Assembly: GCF_022682305.1 (NCBI RefSeq)
Contig: NZ_CP093528.1
Span: forward strand, 186,001-250,000
DNA from: Shinella zoogloeoides
GTDB lineage: Bacteria; Pseudomonadota; Alphaproteobacteria; Rhizobiales; Rhizobiaceae
Length of the DNA stretch: 64,000 nt
Direction of reading: 5' to 3'
Positions 23,345 through 32,068 of the stretch are shown here, piece by piece; position 1 is the first letter of the stretch, and each line of letters begins with the position of its first letter. Below the pieces are notes generated by a model, which made no database searches, had not been told where the DNA came from, and worked only from the letters and a program-made list of their open reading frames with translations. The translations under genes and the position numbers were made by a program.

Positions 23345-24163
23345 ATGAGGCTGCTTGGTGGGGCGTTGTTGGCTCTTGTTGTTTTTGCGTCGCCCGCCGC
23401 AGCGGGCTTTAATAGCTGGACCTCGGAATCGACGCCCGACCCCTTTACGGGCGGCGTAAAGGTTGAGGTCAACTACTCAAGCTCTCTACGCTCAGGCATC
23501 TTCATTTTGTGTGATTCTGCCGACCATGGGCTTGAGGTTAGGGCGATTGCTGGCTGGGACTATGTCGCCGATCTAGATAAGCTAGACGCGGAGGGGAAAA
23601 TTGCAGTCGACGGCAAGGTAATCCTGGATGTGAAGGGAAAGCCTGGCGCGTACGGAAACAACGTTGCCGGCGTGAGTTTTGTGCTTAAACTAGATGAAGC
23701 TCGAACTCTGGTGGATGCGTTAGCGGGCGCTCAATCTCAAGTCGCGATCAAGGACGGCATCAGCGCCGAACCACACCTTATGGGCGCGCGCGGAAGTACG
23801 AAATCCGCCTCATCGCTTCAGAAGTGCTTGTCAGCGCAGTTGCAGCGCGGCGGAACTGATTCAGCCAAAGAAGGCGGGAGCGACAGTGGCGAATCTCCAG
23901 GTGCGGGCGAAGGAAGGCGCATGGCTATGTTTGTGCTCTCCGCTTTCGCAACAGAGCAAAGATGCAAAAACTATAAGTTAAGGTCGGAGAATCTCCCAAA
24001 GGATGAACCCTCAGCAGAGGTTAAGGCTGAATTCCAGAGAATCCTTAAGGCCGAAAAAGAGCAGGTTGCAAATTCACTTGCTAAGTTTAGCTGCCATGCG
24101 TCCGCCGCCGAGGTAATGAAGTACACCGATCTCTCGTACGATGACGTTTGGTCTGTTCAATAG
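23345..24163 (+). CDS. Secreted protein of unknown function, possible lysogenic-conversion gene
   Basis: This 272-residue product has a Sec signal peptide (MRLLGGALLALVVFASPAAAG) and a beta-rich first half. The linker is Gly/Ser-rich near residue 200 (KEGGSDSGESPGAGEG), followed by a helical, Lys-rich end. It is rightward, between the leftward operon and the convergent repressor, and AT-richer than its neighbours. These features are typical of a moron expressed from the lysogen. No family is recognised. Confidence 0.65.
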   Translation: MRLLGGALLALVVFASPAAAGFNSWTSESTPDPFTGGVKVEVNYSSSLRSGIFILCDSADHGLEVRAIAGWDYVADLDKLDAEGKIAVDGKVILDVKGKPGAYGNNVAGVSFVLKLDEARTLVDALAGAQSQVAIKDGISAEPHLMGARGSTKSASSLQKCLSAQLQRGGTDSAKEGGSDSGESPGAGEGRRMAMFVLSAFATEQRCKNYKLRSENLPKDEPSAEVKAEFQRILKAEKEQVANSLAKFSCHASAAEVMKYTDLSYDDVWSVQ

Positions 24164-24169
24164 AGTCGA

Positions 24170-24850
24170 TCACACGCCGAAAAGTTCGTTGGTTGTCAAG
24201 ATTTTATGCATAGCATGAATCGATTCGCGAGGAATTGATATCTGAGCCTGCGGATTATGCTTATCAAGAATAATGCTTGTTTCGGAACGTTTGGCCAGTA
24301 GTCCAATAGTAGACTCATAGGAGCCGTCGATCTGTTTGCACTGGACAACGACCGGATCCCCAAAACGTGGCGGCTTGTGCGGTGTTACATAGATAAGTTC
24401 GCCCGGCCAGTACTGCGGTATCATTGAAACGCCCTCAACGAAAAGCGCATAGATATCCTTCGCAAGGAAGAGCGCGGGCGGTCGTCTAACATAATCCACG
24501 GGGTCAGGCGTGATCTGAAACGATCCGCCATTGTGCGAGGCTGCGGCCGTTCCCAGCACGGGTATGTCGAGCGGAAGAGATTGGCGGGGCGGTAACGTTG
24601 GTGGCGTCTTTTGTGAGCTATTATACTCAACAAGCTCTTGTAGGCTCTGGACACCCATAAGCCACTCCGGCGTTGTTTCTAGTGCCGCGGCAATCTTATT
24701 GATGGTGTCTATCCGAGGATTTTTTGTGGTCCCGTCCAATATCTTCCGCAAGGTCTCCTTAGCGCCCGTAGCCTCGATTGAGACACGTTGCGCGGCTTTG
24801 CCTGTTTCTTTCAGGCGCTGATTAATCCGAGAAATCAACATATTGCTCAT
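24170..24850 (-). CDS. CI/LexA-like phage repressor (S24 peptidase)
   Basis: This 226-residue protein has an N-terminal HTH (QRVSIEATGAKETLRKILDGTTKNPRIDTINKIAAAL) and a C-terminal S24 domain with the Ser-Met motif EGVSMIP and a hydrophobic GELIYV strand. Such repressors hold lysogeny and self-cleave with RecA after DNA damage. The start at 24850 lies at the edge of a palindrome resembling its likely operator, so self-regulation is probable. Confidence 0.9.
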   Translation of the reverse strand: MSNMLISRINQRLKETGKAAQRVSIEATGAKETLRKILDGTTKNPRIDTINKIAAALETTPEWLMGVQSLQELVEYNSSQKTPPTLPPRQSLPLDIPVLGTAAASHNGGSFQITPDPVDYVRRPPALFLAKDIYALFVEGVSMIPQYWPGELIYVTPHKPPRFGDPVVVQCKQIDGSYESTIGLLAKRSETSIILDKHNPQAQISIPRESIHAMHKILTTNELFGV

Positions 24851-24852
24851 TA

Positions 24853-24870
24853 TGCGTATTGTATGACGCA
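24853..24870. promoter_or_regulatory. Putative repressor operator O2
   Basis: A near-palindrome with 5-bp arms TGCGT and ACGCA lies right at the repressor start, with central spacing different from the other two sites. It could serve in autoregulation. The half-sites match O1 and O3 (GCGTA and TACGC). Confidence 0.5.
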
Positions 24871-24909
24871 TTCCCTTGCTTTGGTAGGATATTAAATTAC
24901 GTTGACATG

Positions 24910-24925
24910 GCGTATTAAATTACGC
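24910..24925. promoter_or_regulatory. Putative repressor operator O3 with adjacent promoter
   Basis: GCGTA-N6-TACGC, same arms and spacer as O1, directly follows a TTGACA at 24902-24907 that could be the -35 box of the rightward early promoter. The first rightward gene starts at 24937. Confidence 0.65.
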
Positions 24926-24936
24926 ATTCATTCGGG

Positions 24937-25188
24937 ATGACCCTCCGAGAGAACCTCATTTTGACCGCGACCACGTATTGCTCGATCACGGGCATGTCCA
25001 AGGCACGCCTGTCGACGATCATATTCTCAGGTGGTCGGCGCTTGCTGATGATCGAAGCTGGCGGTGATATTGGGACTGAGCGATTTGAGCGAGCTATGCG
25101 GTGGCTCTCGGATAATTGGCCAGAAGGTAAGGCGTGGCCCGAGGGTGTCGCCCGGCCGCGGCCTCGTGTTCATGAGGCCGCCGAATGA
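24937..25188 (+). CDS. First rightward early protein, possibly Cro-like
   Basis: This 83-residue protein has a helical segment with SITGMSKARLSTIIFSGGRRL that suits an HTH, and an acidic tail. It sits where Cro stands in lambdoid phages, divergent from the repressor, but similarity is not clear enough to name it. A terminator lies 73 bp downstream. Confidence 0.6.
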   Translation: MTLRENLILTATTYCSITGMSKARLSTIIFSGGRRLLMIEAGGDIGTERFERAMRWLSDNWPEGKAWPEGVARPRPRVHEAAE

Positions 25189-25260
25189 CGCATCTCTCCC
25201 TCTCCTCCCTGTGCGTGGCTTCCGGCCGATTGGATGACGGCCGCGCGGCGCGCGCCACCT

Positions 25261-25297
25261 GGTGCCGGCGCTTTCGTTTCGCTCCGGCACCTTTTTT
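25261..25297 (+). terminator. Rho-independent terminator in the early rightward region
   Basis: An 8-bp perfect GC-rich stem (25261-25268 with 25284-25291) is followed by six T residues. The loop is 15 nt. It lies between the cro-position gene and the next early gene, where lambdoid phages have an N-controlled terminator. Confidence 0.8.
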
Positions 25298-25413
25298 CTT
25301 TCCTCCCGCATGTGGCCCTCCCTGATCTGACGGGCCGACACTAGGCGCGGCGGGTTCGCGCCTCACTGAATCCTTTCCTGAATTTGTTTCCTTGCATTTC
25401 GCGGGGTGTTTTC

Positions 25414-25878
25414 GTGCGCCTTATCTCTGCCGAACTGGTTTCCATGCTCAAGGGGGCGACCGACGCCTGCTTCCGCCTCGGCGGCGGCGTCACCTCCCTT
25501 GCCCTCCTCACCCGCGTCGGTGTCTCGACGCTGTCCAAATATGCCAGCAACGGGCACGAGCACGCGGACCTGCTCGTGCCCGTCGATGTCGCCATCGAGG
25601 CGGACATGCGCGCCGGCTCGCCGGTGATCGTGTCCGAAATGGCGCGGCAGCTCGGGTTCCGGCTGGAGCCGCTGGAGCGGCGCGTCGCCATCGCCGAGAC
25701 TCTGTCCGAAGCCGATGTGCTGAAGATCATGGACAAGGCGGCGGATGTCTGGCGCATGGCGCGGGAGGCCTTCGCCGACGGCCGGCTCGACGCGCTGGAG
25801 CGGCGCGATCTCGGCCAGCAGCTGCGCCGCGTCATCCGCGCCTGCGAATGCGTGCTCTCCCGGCTGGAGGGCGTGTGA
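25414..25878 (+). CDS. Early regulatory protein, CII-like position
   Basis: This product of about 154 residues includes MLKGATDACFRLGGGVTSLALLTRVGVSTLSKYASNG, a probable HTH, then a helical C-terminal half. The start is uncertain: GTG at 25414 with GGGG upstream or ATG at 25444. It resembles phage regulatory proteins of the CII-position group in rhizobial prophages. Its stop overlaps the next start (TGATG). Confidence 0.6.
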   Translation: MRLISAELVSMLKGATDACFRLGGGVTSLALLTRVGVSTLSKYASNGHEHADLLVPVDVAIEADMRAGSPVIVSEMARQLGFRLEPLERRVAIAETLSEADVLKIMDKAADVWRMAREAFADGRLDALERRDLGQQLRRVIRACECVLSRLEGV

Positions 25879-26123
25879 TGCGGGAAGCCCTGAAAAAATC
25901 GCCCGTCATTGGCGGGTCACTTTCCCCCGCCGCCCGCGCCATGGTGCGCCGCGCCTGGACAAGCCCGGACAAGACGACCTTCCTGCAGCGAGCGTCGGAC
26001 GAGCGTGCGGCGGAGGAAGCCGTTTCCGCCCGCTATCTCGCGCCGCTGTCCGGCCATGACGACATCTGGCGCATCACCGCGCGGGGAGAGGCCTATATGG
26101 CGGCCCTGATGAGGGCGCACTGA
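25878..26123 (+). CDS. Small phage hypothetical protein
   Basis: This 81-residue basic protein (SPAARAMVRRAWTSPDKTTFLQRASDERAAEEAV) has an ITARGEAYMAAL segment. Coupled by overlap with both neighbours, it is likely a real early gene of unknown function. Confidence 0.6.
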   Translation: MREALKKSPVIGGSLSPAARAMVRRAWTSPDKTTFLQRASDERAAEEAVSARYLAPLSGHDDIWRITARGEAYMAALMRAH

Positions 26124-27457
26124 TGGACGCGCCGAAGCTCTCTCCCGAACAGACCGCCATCGTCGACCTGGCGCTGGAGGAGGGATCGTATCGATCCACC
26201 GCGGAACGGGACCGCAAGCGATGCCGCACCCTGAACGCCAAGGGGCTGCTGCGGCGCGACCCGAAGGACGGCGACCTGTGGTATCCGAGCGAGACCGCCT
26301 CCAGCCTCTTCGGCAAGGTCGTCTCCGCCGATGCGGCCGTTCCCGCCACTGTCGGACGGGCCGGCACCCCGCAGATCGCCACCATGATCCAGTCGGCGCT
26401 CAGCCTCTTCGACGAGGGCGATATCGAGCGGGCGCGCATCATCGCGGATGGGGCCTACGACCTCTCCCAGGCGGAGGCGCGCTTCGCCGCGAAATACGAG
26501 GCGACCCGCCATCTCGTGCCGAAGCTGCGCCAGATGCAGGGCGATGCCCTGTTCGTGGAAACGCAATGCAAGATCGAGGTGGCGAAGGCCTACGATGCGG
26601 CGCAGGCCGCCGGTCAGGCCGCCACGCGCGGCCGCCCGAAAAATGTTCCAGACGGGAACATTTTCACGGCCGACGAAGCCGGGCTTTCCCGCAAGGAAAT
26701 CCACGAGGCCCGAAAGCTCGCCGCAGCGGAGGCCGAATCGCCCGGCATCGCGCGCCGTGCCATCGATGCGCGCATTGCGCAGGGCCTCGCTCCGACCCGG
26801 GCGAGCCTGCGGCATGCCATCGGCACGCGCAGCGCGACGAAGGAAGAGCGAGGCGACAATCTCTACCAGACGCCACCGGAGGCCATGCATGCGCTGCTGG
26901 CGCTGGAGGACTTCTCGCCGACCGTGTGGGAGCCGGCCTGCGGGCGGGGCGCGATCAGCGGCATGCTGGAGGCGGCGGGCTACGCCGTCGTGCTCTCCGA
27001 TGTTGTCGACTATGCAACGGCGGACGCAAGCGGCGAGTTGCAGGCGGTCATCGATTTCCGCGAGACGAAGCGCGGCGACGGAGAGTGCCACGACATCGTG
27101 ACGAACCCGCCCTACGGCGAGGTGATGAACGCCTTCATCGCCCATGCGCTGCGGGTGCACAAGCCGCGGAAGATGGCGCTGCTGCTCAACTCCAACGCCT
27201 ATTTCGGGTTCGAGGATCCGGATCGCGTCTTCATCATGGAGACCTGCCCGCCCGCCCGGCGCTACGCCTTCTCGCGCCGCCTGCCGATGATGCACCGGGA
27301 CGGCTGGGATGGGCCAAAGGCCTCCTCGCAGATGAATACCGAATGGTTCGTCTGGGAGCGCCAGGCGGATGGTGGCTATGGCGACACGACCGTCAGCCGC
27401 CGCGTCGACTGGGCGAACTACATGCCGAGGGCCGCGCCGGAAAGCGAGGCGACATGA
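26123..27457 (+). CDS. DNA N6-adenine methyltransferase-like protein
   Basis: This 444-residue protein has an N-terminal helical region and a C-terminal methyltransferase domain with the SAM-binding EPACGRGAIS motif and the catalytic TNPPYGEV (NPPY) motif. Between them is a KVP-type linker. N6-adenine methylation protects phage DNA from host restriction and can affect gene regulation. It starts at 26123 overlapping the preceding stop. Its target sequence cannot be deduced. Confidence 0.85.
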   Translation: MDAPKLSPEQTAIVDLALEEGSYRSTAERDRKRCRTLNAKGLLRRDPKDGDLWYPSETASSLFGKVVSADAAVPATVGRAGTPQIATMIQSALSLFDEGDIERARIIADGAYDLSQAEARFAAKYEATRHLVPKLRQMQGDALFVETQCKIEVAKAYDAAQAAGQAATRGRPKNVPDGNIFTADEAGLSRKEIHEARKLAAAEAESPGIARRAIDARIAQGLAPTRASLRHAIGTRSATKEERGDNLYQTPPEAMHALLALEDFSPTVWEPACGRGAISGMLEAAGYAVVLSDVVDYATADASGELQAVIDFRETKRGDGECHDIVTNPPYGEVMNAFIAHALRVHKPRKMALLLNSNAYFGFEDPDRVFIMETCPPARRYAFSRRLPMMHRDGWDGPKASSQMNTEWFVWERQADGGYGDTTVSRRVDWANYMPRAAPESEAT

Positions 27458-28131
27458 GCATCGGGCGGACTTTTCCGGAGGCGGTCATCTCCGTCGGCGA
27501 TGCCTCCGCGCGCGTCAAGGCGATGCGCATCACCTGCGCCGAATGCGGGGCCGTCGCCTATTTCCCGCACCAGACGGGCAAGGCGCGCAAGCCGCCGGTC
27601 GCGGCGCAGCAGAATTTCCAGAACAAGGGCTGGGTGGTGGGGAGCGGTCCGCGCAAGGACTTCTGCCCCATCCATGCGCAGCCCGCCGCAAGAAAGGGCC
27701 ATGGCATGAAAGAGAAGAGCTTCGCGGCGGCGGCAACGGCCGAGCCGCCGCCGACCTCGACGGTCGAGGACCGGCGCCTGATCAACATGAAGCTGGCGGA
27801 GGTCTATGCCGAGGGCGGATACGCCTCTCCGTGGACCGACCAGCGTGTCGCGGACGATCTCGGCGTCCCGCGCGCGTGGGTGACGGAAATCCGCGAAGGG
27901 TTCTATGGGCCGGAAGGCTCCAATCCGCTCTTCGACCAGTTCCTCGCCGAAAGCGCGGCGCTCCAGCACATGCAGGGCGAGATCGTCGAGGCGCGCAAGG
28001 GGGTGCTGGATTTTATCCGCAAGGCCAATGACGAGGCGGCGAAGGTCCGCATGCGCTGCGACGAGTTCGACAGCAAGGTCCGTGAGGTGCAGGCGCTTGC
28101 CAAGCGCGTGGAGCGGGAGATCGGCCGATGA
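27454..28131 (+). CDS. Phage hypothetical protein with zinc-like CxxC
   Basis: This 225-residue protein has an N-terminal CAEC...CPIH pair (possible zinc site), a Pro/Ala linker, and a C-terminal helical region with an HTH-like WTDQRVADDLGVPRAWVTEIREG segment and a long coiled-coil (EIVEARKGVLDFIRKANDEAAKVRMR). It starts at 27454 with an ATGA overlap with the adenine methyltransferase. The much longer open frame 26221-28131 is a shadow upstream of this point. Confidence 0.7.
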   Translation: MSIGRTFPEAVISVGDASARVKAMRITCAECGAVAYFPHQTGKARKPPVAAQQNFQNKGWVVGSGPRKDFCPIHAQPAARKGHGMKEKSFAAAATAEPPPTSTVEDRRLINMKLAEVYAEGGYASPWTDQRVADDLGVPRAWVTEIREGFYGPEGSNPLFDQFLAESAALQHMQGEIVEARKGVLDFIRKANDEAAKVRMRCDEFDSKVREVQALAKRVEREIGR

Positions 28132-28168
28132 GCAGCCTCGTACCGATCATAGAGGAGCTGGGTGCGTG

Positions 28169-30064
28169 ATGTTCCGGGAAACGCTTTTCGCTTCCTCCGT
28201 CGCCGCGCCGCCCCGTTCCGCGCGTCCGCTTATCGTCGACAGCTTCGCCGGGGGCGGCGGCGCTTCGACCGGGATAGAAATGGCCCTCGGCCGCTCGCCC
28301 GATATCGCCATCAACCATAACCCGGCGGCGCTGGCGCTGCATGCGGCGAACCATCCCGATACCCTGCATCTGTCGGAGAATATCTACCGGGTCGACCCGC
28401 TCGACCATGTTGCCGGCCGGCATGTCGGCCTCGCGCATTTCTCACCGGACTGCAAGCACTTCTCCAAGGCGAAGGGCGGCAAGCCCGTCGAGCGCAATAT
28501 CCGCGATCTCGCCTGGATCATCGTGCTGTGGGCGGAGCGGGCGAAACCCGACGTCATCACCATGGAGAATGTCGAGGAATGGAAGGACTGGGGTCCGCTC
28601 GTCGAGACGGATCGCGGCCTGATGCCGGATCCGGAGCGCCGCGGCGAGACCTTCAAGGAATGGCTGAAGGCCATGCGGAAGCACGGCTATCGCCGGATCG
28701 AATGGCGCGAGCTTCGGGCCTGCGATTACGGCGCGCCCACCATCCGTAAGCGCCTGTTCCTCGTCGCAAGGCGCGACGGCAAGCCGATCGTGTGGCCGGA
28801 GCCGACACATGGCGCGCCAGGCGATGCCGATGTTGCCGCCGGCAGGAAGCTGCCATGGCGCACGGCGGCGGAATGCATCGACTGGTCGCTGCCGTGCCCG
28901 TCGATCTTCGATACCGCCGCGGAGATATGGGAAAAATACAAGCTTCGCGCAGTCCGGCCGTTGGCTGCCGCCAGCATGGCGCGTGTCGCCCGTGGAACGG
29001 GTCGTTACGCGGTTCGCGTCAAGCATGCCGTGATCGTGCCCTCGGTCGTGCGCTTCAATACGGGAGCTACCGGCCAGGATGTGCGCGAGCCGTTGTCCAC
29101 GATCACGGCAGACAGCTACATCAAACGGCCCGGCGGATGCGCTCCGCTCGGGATCATTGCGCCTCACCTGATGACAATGCGGAATGCGGGAAAGCCGTTC
29201 AATGGGGCGGACGAGCCTGCACATACGATCACAGCCGGCGGCGCAGGTCTCACTGTTGTCGTTCCGACGCTCGTTGGTTGCGGCGGCAGGTCGGGACAGT
29301 CCCGTCCGCGCACCGGGGACGAGCCGATGGCGACAATCACGGCAAAGGCGGACACCTGCGTCGCGGCGGTCTTTCTGGCCCAGCATAATAACGATTCGCG
29401 CCGCGATGGGGGCGTGAACCCTGGGAGGTCGGCGAACGAGCCGATGTCTACCGTAACCCAGAGCGGCAGCCATCAGGGTGTTGTCTCCGCCTTCGTCGCT
29501 CGCCAGTTTGGCGCGAGCGTCGGCCATGGCGCCGATGAACCATCAGCGACGGTCACCGCCGGCGTCAACAAGTCGCAACTCGTGGCCCCCTTCCTGCACG
29601 CCTATTATGGGAGCGATCAGGATACCCCTGAAACAGAGCCGTTCCATACCGTCACGACGAAGCCCCGCTTCAGCCATGTTGAATGCGAACTTGCGATCCC
29701 TCCCTTCACCGAGGACATGGCGCCTCGGGCACGGGAGGTCGCGGATTTCCTGCGCTCACACGGCGTCTGGGATGAGCGCGAATTCGTCACGATGGAGGTC
29801 GACGGGCTGACCCTCGTCATGACGGACATCGGTATGCGCATGCTGACGCCGCGCGAGCTTTACAACGCGCAAGGGTTCCCGCCTGACTACGTGATCGACG
29901 GCGGATGGCAGGTCGACGAGGCAACCGGTGACCCGGTCTGGATCGGCTTCCCGAAATCCGTACAGGTCTCCTGCGTCGGCAACAGCGTCTCGCCGCCGGT
30001 GATGGCCGCGCTGGTCGCGGCGAATTGCCCGGACCTTGCCGCATGGCGGGAGGCGGCGGAATGA
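28169..30064 (+). CDS. DNA cytosine-5 methyltransferase (phage type)
   Basis: This 631-residue C5 methyltransferase has motif I DSFAGGGGASTG, the catalytic-site SPDCKHFSKAKGG (Cys nucleophile in PDC), ENVEEW motif, RKRLFLVARR (motif VIII) and a terminal GNSVSPP (motif X). Between VIII and the end are six imperfect repeats around EPxxTIT. The first Met with a ribosome-binding site (GAGGAGCTGG) is 28169. A 13-codon peptide (28128-28169) leads into it by TGATG overlap. Expected role is protection from host restriction. Confidence 0.93.
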   Translation: MFRETLFASSVAAPPRSARPLIVDSFAGGGGASTGIEMALGRSPDIAINHNPAALALHAANHPDTLHLSENIYRVDPLDHVAGRHVGLAHFSPDCKHFSKAKGGKPVERNIRDLAWIIVLWAERAKPDVITMENVEEWKDWGPLVETDRGLMPDPERRGETFKEWLKAMRKHGYRRIEWRELRACDYGAPTIRKRLFLVARRDGKPIVWPEPTHGAPGDADVAAGRKLPWRTAAECIDWSLPCPSIFDTAAEIWEKYKLRAVRPLAAASMARVARGTGRYAVRVKHAVIVPSVVRFNTGATGQDVREPLSTITADSYIKRPGGCAPLGIIAPHLMTMRNAGKPFNGADEPAHTITAGGAGLTVVVPTLVGCGGRSGQSRPRTGDEPMATITAKADTCVAAVFLAQHNNDSRRDGGVNPGRSANEPMSTVTQSGSHQGVVSAFVARQFGASVGHGADEPSATVTAGVNKSQLVAPFLHAYYGSDQDTPETEPFHTVTTKPRFSHVECELAIPPFTEDMAPRAREVADFLRSHGVWDEREFVTMEVDGLTLVMTDIGMRMLTPRELYNAQGFPPDYVIDGGWQVDEATGDPVWIGFPKSVQVSCVGNSVSPPVMAALVAANCPDLAAWREAAE

Positions 30065-31287
30065 GCCATGACGCAACCAATTGGGCGATCAAGCAGCGCG
30101 GCATAAAACCGGCGCTGAAGGTGGTGCTATGGAACCTCTGCGACCGCTATCATCCGGACAACGGATGCTTCCCCAGTCAGGACACGCTGGCCGCCGATTG
30201 CGAGGTGCCGCGCTCGACCCTCAACGTCTACCTGAAGGAGCTGGAGGACGCCGGCCTGATCGCCCGCGAGCAGCGCCGCGAGCGTGGTTCGAACAGGCAG
30301 GAGCGGACGCGCTACCGGTTCCCCTTCGAGCCTGATTTCCCAGAGAAAACCACACCAAATCCGAGTCCAGAATCTGGACACGGGGCCGAGTCCAGAAATG
30401 ACGTCGAGCCGAGTCCAGAAAATGGCGAAAGCCGAGTCCAGAATCTGGACAGTAACCCTGTAAGGGAACCAGTAAAGGAAACCGGTAAGGGGAGAGAGGG
30501 CGAGCGCGAGGCGCGGGAAGGGGTGCAGGAGCCGTGTGGCGATGCGGTCGTGGAAACGCCGGCCTCGGTCGAGCGGGCCTTCCGCCGATGGTTCCCGACC
30601 TGGCCGAGCTATGTCAGTGACAGCGAGGACGCCGCCCGCAAGGTTTGGTTCGATCTCTGTGCTGCCGACCGGGCAAGCGCTATCGACCGGATGGGCGATT
30701 ATCTCGAAGCGGTGAAGGGAAGCGGCCGCAAGATCATCTGCTCGGCAGCCGTCTACCTGCGGGAGCGCCGCTGGGAAAAACTGCCGGCCAGGGCTGCCGT
30801 CGAACAAACCGCAGGTCCGGAAGGGCCTTTCGGCAAGGCTTGGGGAGCGAAGCGGCTCTGCGAACTGATGCAGCCGCACCGCCCGCTTCCGGCCCTGCCC
30901 GGGTTCATCGAGCGGATGATCCTCGACGGCAAGCTCGACAGGGCCAGCGAAGAGCGTTCGCGCCTCGCAAAGTTCGGATGGCCGGTCGTGACCGACATGC
31001 ACGAGCGGGCGGCGAGTTGCCGCGGCGTGCTGGTGTCCCAATCGATCAAGGCGCTCGGGGCCGGGTTTGTGCCCGTGAAGGTGGGGAGCGAGATGTGGGA
31101 GGCGTGGCGCCGCCTGCACGAGCGCCGGAGCTGGCCATGGCTGCCAGACACGGGCCGCCAGCAGTTCGTGTATTTCCCGCCGCCGCCGGATGGCGTGGGC
31201 GGGAGCGTGGATGATGCCGTGGCCATGGCCATGGCGGAATTCGAGGCGTTGGCGAGGGGGATGAGAGGCGATGAACATGCAGCATAG
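30061..31287 (+). CDS. HTH replication-initiation-like protein
   Basis: This 408-residue protein has an N-terminal HTH_36-type winged helix (VVLWNLCDRYHPDNGCFPSQDTLAADCEVPRSTLNVYL), a repetitive Pro/Ser/Glu linker with NPSPESG-type repeats, and a C-terminal helical domain. Proteins of this layout initiate replication in many phages (O-protein/DnaC-adjacent type). The partner helicase loader gene is not seen. Start overlaps the methyltransferase stop. Function is assigned by domain and position only. Confidence 0.7.
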   Translation: MSHDATNWAIKQRGIKPALKVVLWNLCDRYHPDNGCFPSQDTLAADCEVPRSTLNVYLKELEDAGLIAREQRRERGSNRQERTRYRFPFEPDFPEKTTPNPSPESGHGAESRNDVEPSPENGESRVQNLDSNPVREPVKETGKGREGEREAREGVQEPCGDAVVETPASVERAFRRWFPTWPSYVSDSEDAARKVWFDLCAADRASAIDRMGDYLEAVKGSGRKIICSAAVYLRERRWEKLPARAAVEQTAGPEGPFGKAWGAKRLCELMQPHRPLPALPGFIERMILDGKLDRASEERSRLAKFGWPVVTDMHERAASCRGVLVSQSIKALGAGFVPVKVGSEMWEAWRRLHERRSWPWLPDTGRQQFVYFPPPPDGVGGSVDDAVAMAMAEFEALARGMRGDEHAA

Positions 31288-31912
31288 GGATTTCACCGGC
31301 AGCCTGATCGGCGATGGTGGTCATGTCCGCTTTGGCGAGCGCATGAAGGCCATCCGGCAGGACCACCTCCACCGCTTCGCCACCGGTGGTGCGCCGGATG
31401 ATTCGCCCTGGTTCGTGCTTTGCGTCTTGCCAGGGCGTGAAAAGGCTGTGGAAAAACACCTTGCAGAGGCGGGCGTTGAGGTTTTTGTTCCGATGCGTAT
31501 GGGGCCTGAACGTCGCCGTCATCATCGTGTCCTGCCCGCTAAGGCGGAGACGATCTTCACCGGTTATGTCTTCGTCCGCTGCTCGCGATCCGTTGAGGCC
31601 TTTACTGCTTTCCTCGGCGTCGAGCATGTCGAGGGCTTCGTCGGCGGCTTTGAGAATCCGTATCCCGTAGATGCGGATTGCATTGAGGAATTTCGGCGGA
31701 AGGCCGATGCCGGCGCGTATGACTATGAGCGGCCGGCAAGCCTCTTCCGGCGTGGTGCGAAGGTGGTGATTGCCGAAGGGCCGTTCGTCGGGTTCGGTGG
31801 CGAAATCCTGTCTGTCGGCTCCAAGGCGCGCGGCGATGCGGTGGTGGAGCTGATGCTGTTCGGCCGTCCGCGCGCCATCATCGTGCCGCTTGCAATCCTC
31901 GCTCCTCCGTGA
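31271..31912 (+). CDS. NusG/RfaH-like transcription factor
   Basis: This 213-residue protein has an N-terminal NusG domain (WFVLCVLPGREKAVEKHLAEAGVEVFVP) and a C-terminal KOW-like segment (GAKVVIAEGPFVGFGGEILSV). The length and the unusual N-terminal extension distinguish it from host NusG. It is directly upstream of a terminator and the head genes, so it is a candidate late antiterminator. Compare RfaH and phage NusG paralogues. Confidence 0.8.
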   Translation: MNMQHRDFTGSLIGDGGHVRFGERMKAIRQDHLHRFATGGAPDDSPWFVLCVLPGREKAVEKHLAEAGVEVFVPMRMGPERRRHHRVLPAKAETIFTGYVFVRCSRSVEAFTAFLGVEHVEGFVGGFENPYPVDADCIEEFRRKADAGAYDYERPASLFRRGAKVVIAEGPFVGFGGEILSVGSKARGDAVVELMLFGRPRAIIVPLAILAPP

Positions 31913-32037
31913 CTATCGTCTGTCCACGGTTGATCCGGTTCTTAGTGACCTTCGCTCTCGCGCCCGGACCCCGCTCTGACCTTCTCCCTTGTGAGAGACC
32001 GATTCAGGGCCAGTGCGACAGCTATGACCAGATGATG

Positions 32038-32061
32038 AGGCGGCCGAGAGGTCGCCTTTTT
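32038..32061 (+). terminator. Terminator between the NusG-like gene and the late genes
   Basis: An 8-bp stem (32038-32045 with 32050-32057, one G-T wobble) has a GAGA loop and T5. It stands between the regulator and the packaging/head genes; the first possible start codon of the next gene follows almost at once. Confidence 0.75.
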
Positions 32062-32068
32062 CTTGTCT

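Noticed and set aside
26221..28131. Plus-strand frame of 636 codons across the adenine methyltransferase
   Set aside because: Upstream of 27454 it is an alternative-frame shadow of the methyltransferase. Only the part from 27454 is kept.
31271..31912. Host nusG
   Set aside because: It lies within the prophage operon, has a phage-type extension and no rpl genes nearby.
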